Notes under the pieces: generated by a model
Databases searched by the model: none
Seen by the model: the letters and a program-made list of their open reading frames with translations, nothing else
What the model was told of the DNA's origin: nothing
Source of the DNA: an uncultured Acidimicrobiia bacterium
Lineage (GTDB): Bacteria > Actinomycetota > Acidimicrobiia > Spongiisociales > Spongiisociaceae
Direction: 5' to 3'
NCBI GenBank assembly: GCA_958295745.1
Contig: OY282370.1
Coordinates: 62,001 to 126,000, forward strand
DNA: 64,000 nucleotides
Shown: positions 53,284 through 60,867 of the stretch, piece after piece
How the letters are laid out: each line of letters begins with the position of its first letter
Position numbering within the stretch: the first letter of the stretch is position 1
Position numbers and translations under genes: made by a program

Positions 53284-56200
53284 TTAGGACGTGGAGACCT
53301 CGTAGATATCCATGAACACCCCGCCGATGGGCGACGCCGCGTGGAGGGCATCATCCTCGGTGTCGAAGGCCACCAGGTAGTTGAACATGGTGTCCAGCGA
53401 GGAACCCGTCCCGAGGGGCGTACCGGAGGTTTGAGCCGCCCAATCGCCCGAACCCTTGGCGAAGGCGAACACCTCGCCCCGTTCGAGGGCCGCTACGTCA
53501 CCGCCGCCGGCCGCCGCGACCGTAGCACCGTCCGAGCTGATGGCCACGCTCGACCCCAGTTCGGCATCGCTGTCGGACAACTTGACGACAGTAACTGCGG
53601 CTGCGTTAGCCCAACTGTCGGAAGTGAGCACATACACCGCGTTGCCTCCCGGGGCGCCCACCGCCGCGGCGCTGGCGTCGTCGGCCACAGAGACCGACGC
53701 TCCCAACATCAGTCCCTCCGCATCCGCGCCCGTTTCCACCGGCACCGGAAAGGTAGCTGGCGAGCCAGGCCTGAAAGCGCGGATAGCCCCACCTGAACCT
53801 GCATTGGGAACTCCGAAAAAGGCGGTGCCATTGTTGGCGACAGCCAGGGTGTTAGCACTCCCACCCACGGGGAAAGCATAAGTACCTGTTGATAGGTGAA
53901 CGGTACTAGAAGGAAGAGTCCAGGTAAAGCCGTCAGTGGCTGGGTCGTCTGCGAGTCTCCATCTCACCACCTTGTCATCATACTTGACCGCAATGTAGTG
54001 GTTCGGATCCACGTCGGGGGTGGTGCGGCTGATCGCAACCGCGAGACCTAGTTTATCCACTCCGGAGGGGGTCGACGCTGGAGCAAATGTCATCGTAAGC
54101 CCCGTTCCCCAACCAGAGGCGCCCTTGGAAAAAATGTAGAGCTTCCCTGCGCCCTCGCCCGGAGCGCCGACCACGATGTGGGTGCCGCCGATGCCGATGT
54201 CCACGTCGGCGCCGAACATGCCACCCGCTGTCTCGCCGGGAGATTCCAACGTAACCGGGTCGCCGTAGGCACCATCAGCGTCGGCTTCGTACACGTAGAC
54301 CTTCCCGGCGCCGGCGCACAGCACATCAGCCGTAGCAGGGTCACTGTCAGCGTCGCACATGATGTCGGCGCTGGGAGCGGCGACCACGAACACGCCGTGG
54401 TCTACCGCGTAGTTGGCGCCGGCCTCGGTGTCCAAAGCCTTGCTCCACGGCTCTTCCAAGCTGCTGATCTGGCTGACGTGCTTGGAGGCGTTCCGATAGT
54501 CCGTCGCCGAAGCACGCCCGGCGTTTTTGTCGGCGTCTTTCAGGTCTGTCTCGAACTTGGACAAGGTCGCCGCATCACCGATGGAGGTGAACTGATCGTT
54601 GCTGTCGTACCTGATCAACGACACCTCACCGCCACCGAGTATCACCAGCTGGTTGTTGTCGGTGTCGGTCGCCAGCAGGCGGCCCGAAGCGTCCGCGTTG
54701 TCGCTCAGCTCGTTCGCCCAGTAGTGATAGATACGGTCAGCATCGACCGTTATGGCAGTAGCGCCTGAACCGACCGTGACCGAAGCCAGGATGGTTTCGA
54801 TCCCGCTGTCGGACGACTTCCGGTTGTAGGTAAGGCTGGCCACACCCCGCCGGTTGGTAGTCCGCGTCAAAAGGGCATCAGCATCCTCGAACTGACGCGT
54901 CCCCTTGCTGGACGTATCGAACACCAAAGCTGCGGGCGCTCCCTCTTCGGCGCCTGCTTCGGCGCCGATGCCGTCGGCGTCGTCGGAAGTGAACGCCACC
55001 TTCTGGCGGGACACCGGATCGCCGTACTGATCCACCAAAGTAGCCGTAACCGTATTCGCCGCGCCGCTGCCCGTACCCGACGCCTCATGGAAGGAGACCG
55101 CCTGAGCCAACGTCAGCGTCGCAGCCTTAGCCGCGTCGTCGCGCCAGACCACCGCCGCGTCCTCCTCGGCAGTACGGCCCGCCGGATCTTTCGCCATCTT
55201 CAACGTGGTCTTGTCCACCAGTTCCAAATCCCCGTCGTAGGTGATATCCAAATTCAGCCAGGCCTTATCACCGCCGTTGCCGCTGCCCGTCCGAGGATCG
55301 GTCTGACGGTACGACAGCTCGATCTTCCCCGTATCGTCCGTCTTATGAGCCACCGTGCTGCTGCCCGTCGCCGGGGTCGCATTCGTAGCGGCGCTGGCAA
55401 CCGTCGTACCGGCAAACACAGTCACCGACTCGTCCTTGGTAGCCACCGCATTGCCGTCGTCGTCCACCACCTGAATAGTGAACGTAACCCGATCCCCGAA
55501 CTTCGCCGCCTTAGCGTTAGCAGCCATATCATCGGTGATCTGCAGCTTCGTAGCAGGCTTGGTAACCGTGATCTCCACCGACGCCGACACCGTATCACCA
55601 GCTTTGAACTTAGCGCCCAAATCACCGGTCCACGCCCACACCGTCGCCGAAGCACCAAACGACAAGTCGCCGCCCGTGATCTCCACATCCCCATCCGAGT
55701 TCGTAGTCTCATCCGAAGATGCGATCTCACACTTGCCCGCACCATTCCCCACCGACATCACATCGTCGTTGGAACAGCTTCCATCAGACCCGAACGCATC
55801 CCCCGGATTCGTGGACTTGAACAAATCCACCGAAGCATCCGGCATCGCCATATGCGCCGAATCGCGCAACGACACCACCAAATCCACATCCTGCGACGGA
55901 TCAGCTGCGGTGCCGGCAACCGACAACTTATTCGCCTGCATCGTCAACCCAGCCGGACGGGCCACCGTATGCGCCAACATCCGCGTAATGAACGCCGCCA
56001 TCTGCCCCCGAGTAACCAAACCATCCGGAGAGAACTGACTATCCGACGTCCCCCGCGTAACCCCCACCTCGAACATCCGCCGAATCGCCGAATACTGACC
56101 ACGCGTCACGTTCCCGATATCGGTGAACACGGTGTCATCAGGCGAAACATCCGACAACTTGTCCTCGCCGCCAAAAGCGCCCGCACCCCGCCGGGCCTTA

Positions 56201-56712
56201 CCCAAGAAAGCATCCAACATCTCAGCCATGGTCTTGCGAGACACCGCCGTATCCGGCGAGAACCGGCCGCTGCCCGTACCCGACATGATCTCCAACCCGG
56301 CCATCTGATTGACCGCCGAACGCGTCTCGTCCGACGCATCCCCCAAGTCCGTGAAGTCATCGGCAGGGTCCGCCAACAACGACACACCCGCCGGACCCGC
56401 CGCCCTCGTCAAGAACAACGCCATCTGCCAACGCAACACCGGAGCACCCGGATCATACGTAGTCGCCGTACGACCCTTAGTGATCCCATAATGCCCCAAG
56501 CAGTTCACCGCATCCTCGGCGAACGACCCCTCGACGTCGGTCAAACCCAACGACTCCAACGCCGGACCGACACAAGCCGAGTACACCGCCCCGTTATCCG
56601 CCTCACCATCCGCCGCCGCCGCCGGAACCACCCCGACAGCCAGCAGCGACCCAACCAAACCCAAAACAGCAACAACAGCCAACCACGACCGCCGCACACC
56701 AACCAGATCCAT
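53284..56712 (-). CDS. large SLH-domain surface (S-layer-like) protein with Big-type and FG-GAP-like repeats
   Basis: Secreted protein of about 1142 residues. Signal peptide (RSWLAVVAVLGLVGSLLAVG, cleavage near PAAAADGEA). Three SLH domains at about 55-115, 120-185 and 190-250 (GVTRGTSDSQFSPDGLVTRG; TRGQMAAFITRML). Residues about 250-720 are Thr/Asp-rich beta-sandwich modules of bacterial Ig type (VSRQKVAFTSDDADG). From about 740 come FG-GAP-like propeller repeats (FGADVDIGIGGTHIVVGAPG; LGASVSVADDASAAAVGAPG). Likely wall-bound surface layer or adhesin. The start is the ATG after GGAAGGGG. It is flanked on both sides by inverted repeats. Confidence 0.88.
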   Translation of the reverse strand: MDLVGVRRSWLAVVAVLGLVGSLLAVGVVPAAAADGEADNGAVYSACVGPALESLGLTDVEGSFAEDAVNCLGHYGITKGRTATTYDPGAPVLRWQMALFLTRAAGPAGVSLLADPADDFTDLGDASDETRSAVNQMAGLEIMSGTGSGRFSPDTAVSRKTMAEMLDAFLGKARRGAGAFGGEDKLSDVSPDDTVFTDIGNVTRGQYSAIRRMFEVGVTRGTSDSQFSPDGLVTRGQMAAFITRMLAHTVARPAGLTMQANKLSVAGTAADPSQDVDLVVSLRDSAHMAMPDASVDLFKSTNPGDAFGSDGSCSNDDVMSVGNGAGKCEIASSDETTNSDGDVEITGGDLSFGASATVWAWTGDLGAKFKAGDTVSASVEITVTKPATKLQITDDMAANAKAAKFGDRVTFTIQVVDDDGNAVATKDESVTVFAGTTVASAATNATPATGSSTVAHKTDDTGKIELSYRQTDPRTGSGNGGDKAWLNLDITYDGDLELVDKTTLKMAKDPAGRTAEEDAAVVWRDDAAKAATLTLAQAVSFHEASGTGSGAANTVTATLVDQYGDPVSRQKVAFTSDDADGIGAEAGAEEGAPAALVFDTSSKGTRQFEDADALLTRTTNRRGVASLTYNRKSSDSGIETILASVTVGSGATAITVDADRIYHYWANELSDNADASGRLLATDTDNNQLVILGGGEVSLIRYDSNDQFTSIGDAATLSKFETDLKDADKNAGRASATDYRNASKHVSQISSLEEPWSKALDTEAGANYAVDHGVFVVAAPSADIMCDADSDPATADVLCAGAGKVYVYEADADGAYGDPVTLESPGETAGGMFGADVDIGIGGTHIVVGAPGEGAGKLYIFSKGASGWGTGLTMTFAPASTPSGVDKLGLAVAISRTTPDVDPNHYIAVKYDDKVVRWRLADDPATDGFTWTLPSSTVHLSTGTYAFPVGGSANTLAVANNGTAFFGVPNAGSGGAIRAFRPGSPATFPVPVETGADAEGLMLGASVSVADDASAAAVGAPGGNAVYVLTSDSWANAAAVTVVKLSDSDAELGSSVAISSDGATVAAAGGGDVAALERGEVFAFAKGSGDWAAQTSGTPLGTGSSLDTMFNYLVAFDTEDDALHAASPIGGVFMDIYEVSTS

Positions 56713-56849
56713 CAAGACCAACCCCTTCCCTTTCCATTTCTGAACAACATTCCGACAACTCCGGCCCGGTTCACACCAGCCCTGGGATCCCCATCATAAC
56801 AACAGACTGAGCCGTACCGGGGTTCATCGGGAGACAGTTTCGCATAATA

Positions 56850-57038
56850 GGGTGCGCGGATAGGTGCTCACCTGGGAAAACACTGCTTGCGGCGGTTGAT
56901 GATCCCACAGCCATAGCCAGAGGTTTCCGAACTGGATCCTGACCGGCGTTTACGAACAGGAACGGCCGCGGTCCGCCTATCCGCTAAGCCGAGGTTTTTC
57001 GCGTTCTCCCGCCGAAAAACCCGGCTTCGCCGGGCCCT
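56850..57038 (-). repeat. right S-layer inverted repeat, inner part
   Basis: Inverted copy of 53096-53280, about 189 bp with few differences. It ends at GGGCCCT, exactly where the IS110 element begins; the left arm continues without interruption at the same point. Confidence 0.85.
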
Positions 57039-57040
57039 CT

Positions 57041-57279
57041 TACCGTGTTCTGGCATGTCCCCGTGGGATGATTCGGGGATGGTTGCCCGTCACGGCGGGT
57101 AGGGCTGTCGGGCCCTGTCAGATAGATGACTTGGGGCGTGGTGCCGCCCGCCGTGTTGGGTGTGGTTGACCTCTAACAGGAACATGCTCCCAGGTTCTGG
57201 GGCTTTGTAAGGTGGTTGACGGCAGCTGCGCCCGTGGGCGGGTGACCTGTGGAAAAGCTGATTTCGTTGGAAGGAGACA
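57041..57279 (+). ncRNA. candidate bridge RNA of IS110 element 2
   Basis: The 240-base 5' non-coding region holds four guide-like words in the order known for IS621: CGGGCCCTG (57109-57117), identical to the target across the insertion point; GGGGC (57133-57137), complementary to the right target; ACAGGAACA (57176-57184), identical to the element's right end (58505-58513); GTAAG (57207-57211), complementary to its left end (57039-57043). A stem-loop structure is expected around each pair. Confidence 0.6.
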
Positions 57280-58497
57280 ATGATGGATCCCACAGGGATC
57301 GGGGTGTTCGTGGGTGTGGACATCGCCAAAGAAGAACATTTCTGCCAAGCGATAGGCGCTGGAGGAGCCGAGCTGTTCGCCCGGGCGGTGGGCAACAACG
57401 AGGCAGACCTGGAAGGAATGATCGACCAGGCCGAGGTGTCGGGGCGGGTGGTGCTGGTGGTCGACACCACCAGCTCGGGTGCTCATCTGCTGCTGGCAGC
57501 GGCTGCCCGCCGGCGGATACCCGTGGCGTATGTGAGCGGTCTCCAGATGCGCCGAGCGGCGGAACTGTACGCGGGTTCGGCCAAGACCGACCCCCTGGAC
57601 GCGTGGGTGCTGGCGGACTTCGCCCGCCGCAACGCCGATCGTCTGGTATGGGTCGAGGTAACCGACGAAGTGTTGATCCGGATGCGGGTCCTGTCGGGCC
57701 GCGATGAGGACCTGGCAGCCGACTCGACTCGGACGATCAACCGTCTTCGGGACGCGATGGTGTCTGTTTCCCCTGGTCTGGAGCGTGTTCTGGGTTCCAA
57801 ACTAGTCCAGAGGGGCGTCCGTGAGCTGCTGGTGCGCTGGCCTGTGCCCACAGATCTGCGAGCAGCGGGTAAGACACGGATAAGAAACTTGTTGAAAAAG
57901 TATTATTCCAACAAGCCGCACAAGGCGGTTGAGCTGACAGACCGGATCTGGGCGGCGCTCGGAGCTCAGACCCTCACCCTGGCGGGCGAAGCCACCTGGG
58001 GGGAGGTCATCACCGACCTGGCCAGCACCCTGGAGGGGATATACACCAAACGCGCCCGCCTGTCCGCGGCTATCGAGGAGGCCTTCACCGCTCACCCTTT
58101 AGCCGAGATATTGATATCGGTCCCAGGGATCGGCGTCCGGACCGGCGCCCGTATCCTGACCGAGATCGGTGACCCACACCGGTTCGCCAACGGATCCCGC
58201 CTAGCGTCCTACGCCGGCCTAGCCCCGACCATCCGCCGATCCGGCCGAACCCAAAACACCACCAGACGCAACCCCGGAGGGAACCACCGACTCAAAAACG
58301 CCATGTACTGGACCGCGTTCTCAGCCTCCCAACACGACCCAGCCGCCCGGGCCTACTACCAACGCAAACGAACCGAAGGCAAACGCCACGCCACCGCCGT
58401 CACCCACGTCGCCCGCCGCCGATGCGACCTCATACTCGCCGTACTCAAAAACCAAACCCTCTACAACCCACCCGAACCAGCCCCCGAACCCGTTTGA
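57280..58497 (+). CDS. IS110-family DEDD transposase (recombinase), element 2
   Basis: Protein of 405 residues. RuvC-like domain: GVFVGVDIAKEEHF (D), VVLVVDTTSSGAHL and KTDPLDAWVLADFAR (D..D) near 107. The C-terminal Tnp_20 domain has ILISVPGIGVRTGARILTEIG and RLASYAGLAPTIRRSGRTQN with the candidate catalytic serine near 310. AAGGAG precedes the tandem ATGs. It is intact and differs substantially from element 1, so they are independent arrivals. Only 17 bases separate its stop from the element's right end. Confidence 0.94.
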   Translation: MMDPTGIGVFVGVDIAKEEHFCQAIGAGGAELFARAVGNNEADLEGMIDQAEVSGRVVLVVDTTSSGAHLLLAAAARRRIPVAYVSGLQMRRAAELYAGSAKTDPLDAWVLADFARRNADRLVWVEVTDEVLIRMRVLSGRDEDLAADSTRTINRLRDAMVSVSPGLERVLGSKLVQRGVRELLVRWPVPTDLRAAGKTRIRNLLKKYYSNKPHKAVELTDRIWAALGAQTLTLAGEATWGEVITDLASTLEGIYTKRARLSAAIEEAFTAHPLAEILISVPGIGVRTGARILTEIGDPHRFANGSRLASYAGLAPTIRRSGRTQNTTRRNPGGNHRLKNAMYWTAFSASQHDPAARAYYQRKRTEGKRHATAVTHVARRRCDLILAVLKNQTLYNPPEPAPEPV

Positions 58498-58514
58498 CAA
58501 ACCGACAGGAACAC

Positions 58515-58805
58515 GCCCCCGCCGCCACCACCAACTGTCTTCGGGCTACCTCGGGCGTGTTCACCCGGGGCCGTGCCCGATGCGTTTTCAGCCACAGCTA
58601 CTTCGTACCGCTCCGCCCTTCGGTCCGTTGCCTGCCCTGCGGGAGGCGGTCGGCCTGGGCGGTTCGATTCCTTTCTGATCGCAGTATCCGGATTCACTGC
58701 GATATCTGCTCGTACAACACTATACAACAATAATGAGACAACACCAATACCCTTTCGGCACCAATCCAAAACTTTTTTTGGCGATCTTCCCCCTCAAGAC
58801 GCTCA
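58515..58805 (-). repeat. structured repeat family B, copy 4 (right S-layer arm, outer part)
   Basis: Inverted copy of 52806-53095 with roughly 5-10% differences, including the same promoter-like TATAGT, hairpin CAGATATCGCAGT/ACTGCGAT and GCGGAGCGGTACGAAG words. The terminator of this copy is separated from it by the IS110 insertion, so a transcript from it would run into the element. Confidence 0.8.
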
Positions 58806-58837
58806 ACCGTGACCGGACACATCGAAGCCGACCGGCT

Positions 58838-59551
58838 TCAGCAGCTGAACTCCGCAAGGGCTCTGCTCAGGTCGATGGCGCCCTCGTAGAGGGCCCTTCC
58901 GATCACCGCCCCGTCTATCCCGCGGACCGCCAGGCTGCGCAGGTCGTCCATATCGGCGATCCCTCCGGCCGCCAGCAGCTCGGCGTCGGGCGCCAGCGAC
59001 CGCACCCGGTCGAGCAGCTCCAGGTCCGGGCCGCTCATAGCCCCGTCCCGCAGCACGGCAGTCACCAGGAACTTGGTCACCCCCGCCCCCAGGGCGCCCT
59101 CCACCACCTGCTCGAACCGCCGGCCCTCGTCCAGCCAACCCTCTCCCCCGGCCCTGCCGTCCCGCACGTCGACCGCCGCCATCACCCGGTCGGGAGAGCC
59201 GAGGGCCGCCGCCTGCTCCAGTATCTCGGGGGACCACACCGCGCTGGTGCCCATCATCACCCTGTCGACCCCGCATTCCAGGGCCGACTCGACGTCCTCC
59301 ACCGTCCTTATCCCCCCGCCCGCCTGCACCGACACCCCCCGTCCGGCCACCTTCCGCCAGAGGTTCGGGTCGGATCGGCCCCGGCGGGCGCCGTCCAGGT
59401 CCACCACGTGCACCCATCGGGCGCCGGCCTCCCGCCAGGCGGACACCTGCTCCTCCACCGAATCCCCGTACCTGGTAACGGCGCCGTAGTCACCCCGCAG
59501 GAGGCGCACCACCCCCCCGCCCAGGACATCGACCGCCGGAAATATCTCCAT
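58838..59551 (-). CDS. hisA: HisA, ProFAR isomerase (histidine biosynthesis)
   Basis: Isomerase (beta-alpha barrel) of 237 residues acting on the ProFAR intermediate. MEIFPAVDVLGGGVVRLLRGDY has the catalytic Asp near residue 7; VHVVDLDGARRG, VQAGGGIRTVEDVE and the second catalytic Asp in VTAVLRDGAMSGPD (near 170) are in place, with AAGGIADMDDLR near 195. The start was set at MEIFPAV; an upstream in-frame ATG adds a basic stretch. It points opposite to the other his genes. Its 3' end is duplicated at 52567. Confidence 0.94.
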   Translation of the reverse strand: MEIFPAVDVLGGGVVRLLRGDYGAVTRYGDSVEEQVSAWREAGARWVHVVDLDGARRGRSDPNLWRKVAGRGVSVQAGGGIRTVEDVESALECGVDRVMMGTSAVWSPEILEQAAALGSPDRVMAAVDVRDGRAGGEGWLDEGRRFEQVVEGALGAGVTKFLVTAVLRDGAMSGPDLELLDRVRSLAPDAELLAAGGIADMDDLRSLAVRGIDGAVIGRALYEGAIDLSRALAEFSC

Positions 59552-59631
59552 GTCGTTCTCGCTCGTCCTCCGAGGGAAGGGGATCACCCGGCGCATGCTC
59601 CTGCGAACCCTGAGCCGGAATGGAGTAGTAT

Positions 59632-59662
59632 GTTAGCGTGTTAGTATGCCATAACGCATAAC
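59632..59662. promoter_or_regulatory. inverted-repeat operator candidate upstream of the his genes
   Basis: GTTAGCGTGTTAG and CATAACGCATAAC flank a five-base centre, forming an imperfect palindrome in an otherwise GC-rich gap between the divergent hisA and the TrpR-like gene. A natural site for the TrpR-like regulator to control both directions. TAGTAT-type -10 words overlap it. Confidence 0.5.
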
Positions 59663-59690
59663 AGCTCGGAGCAGGGGGAAAGGAACCCGG

Positions 59691-60002
59691 ATGACCGCCC
59701 GCCGCAGTGACAGCTGGAGAACCGAAGGGCTCGAGGCGCTGTGCCGCGCCCTTCTCACGCTGGAGACCGTGGACGAGGCGGCCCTCTTCCTGCGCGACCT
59801 GTGCACCCGCACCGAGATCGAAGGCATGTCCGGGCGGTGGGCGGCGGCGGTGCTGCTCGATGCCGGCCTCCCCTACCGGGAGATACACGAACGCACCGGC
59901 GTCTCCACCGTCACCATCGGCCGGGTCAACGAATGGCGCCGGCACGGAACCGGGGGATACCGCCTGGCCCTCGACCGCATTGGGGAGACCGCCGATGGAT
60001 GA
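59691..60002 (+). CDS. TrpR-like (YerC/YecD family) regulator
   Basis: Protein of 103 residues, all helical. ALCRALLTLETVDEAALFLRDLCT, then MSGRWAAAVLLDAGLPYREIHERTGVSTVTIGRV is the TrpR/YerC-type DNA-binding fold with a clear helix-turn-helix. Family members are histidine or tryptophan regulators in some Firmicutes; here its place at the head of hisG-hisD-hisB-hisH suggests control of histidine synthesis. GGGGGAAAGG precedes the ATG. It overlaps hisG by eight bases. Confidence 0.85.
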   Translation: MTARRSDSWRTEGLEALCRALLTLETVDEAALFLRDLCTRTEIEGMSGRWAAAVLLDAGLPYREIHERTGVSTVTIGRVNEWRRHGTGGYRLALDRIGETADG

Positions 60003-60867
60003 CCGCACCCTGCGCCTGGCCGTGCCCAACAAGGGCCGCCTGCGGGAACCCGCCCTGCGGTTGCTGCGCGAGGCCGGCCTGGTCTTCGAACAGACCGAGC
60101 GGGCCCTGTCGGTAACGGTGCGCAACGCCGACATCGAGCTGCTGTTCGTCCGCGCCGAGGACGTGGTGGAGCTGGTGTCCGACAGATCCGCCCACCTGGG
60201 AATCACCGGACGGGACCTCCTGAGGGAGGAGTCGATCCGGCTGAAGCGGAATCTCAAGGAGAGCCTGAGTCTCGGATTCGGTCGCTGCGATCTGACCGTT
60301 GCGGTTCCCACCGAATCCGCCCTGGAAAAGACCGAGGACTTCGAAGGCCTGCGCATCGCCACCTCCCACCCCAACCTGACCACACGCTTCTTCTTCAGGC
60401 AGGCAGTCAAAGTCAAGGTGGTGCCGATGAAGGGGTCGGTGGAGGTGGCCACCAAGCTGGGGGTGGCCGACGCAATAGCCGACCTGGTATCCACCGGAAG
60501 CACCCTGAAGGTGAACGGACTCCGCCCCGTTTTTACCATTCTCGAAAGCGAGGCGGTCCTGGTGGATACGACATACACCGACGAGGTGATACCCGACCAT
60601 GAACGGATTCTCACCTCCCTCAGGTCGGTGATTGCCGGGCGCCGCCGCCGGTACCTGCTGCTCAACGCCCCTACGGAGGCTCTGGACACGATCACCGGCC
60701 TGATACCCGGACTCGAAGCCCCCACCGTCATCCCGCTGGCGGAGGACGGCATGGCGGCCGTCCACTCGGTGGTGGAACGGGACGAGGTGTGGAACCTGCT
60801 GCCCCGCCTCAAGGAAGCCGGCGGGCGGGACATCCTGGTGCTCCCGATCGGACAGCTGGTCCCATGA
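59995..60867 (+). CDS. hisG: ATP phosphoribosyltransferase HisG (long form)
   Basis: First enzyme of histidine synthesis, joining ATP and PRPP. The 290-residue product has LRLAVPNKGRLREPALRLL, LGITGRDLL, RIATSHPNLTTRFF, and the PRPP loop in VADAIADLVSTGSTLKVNGL near 165. Residues 215-290 form the C-terminal regulatory domain that binds histidine in long-form, HisZ-independent enzymes. The stop overlaps the hisD start (ATGA). Confidence 0.96.
   Translation: MDDRTLRLAVPNKGRLREPALRLLREAGLVFEQTERALSVTVRNADIELLFVRAEDVVELVSDRSAHLGITGRDLLREESIRLKRNLKESLSLGFGRCDLTVAVPTESALEKTEDFEGLRIATSHPNLTTRFFFRQAVKVKVVPMKGSVEVATKLGVADAIADLVSTGSTLKVNGLRPVFTILESEAVLVDTTYTDEVIPDHERILTSLRSVIAGRRRRYLLLNAPTEALDTITGLIPGLEAPTVIPLAEDGMAAVHSVVERDEVWNLLPRLKEAGGRDILVLPIGQLVP

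Larger units (their letters stand above)
57039..58514 (+). mobile_element. IS110-family insertion sequence, element 2
   Basis: About 1476 bp inserted in the right inverted-repeat arm. The uninterrupted left arm (reversed) reads GGGCCCTGCCCCCGCC; the right arm reads GGGCCCT, then the element, then GCCCCCGCC, which fixes the edges within a base or two. No terminal inverted repeats and no clear target duplication, as in IS110. Confidence 0.85.

Noticed and set aside
58655-58685. GGTTCGATTCC, identical to a tRNA T-loop
   Set aside because: The five bases on either side do not pair, and no other tRNA arm is present; it lies inside repeat family B.
52806-58805. composite transposon bounded by two IS copies
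   Set aside because: Only one transposase gene is present and it interrupts the right arm; the arms themselves encode no transposase.
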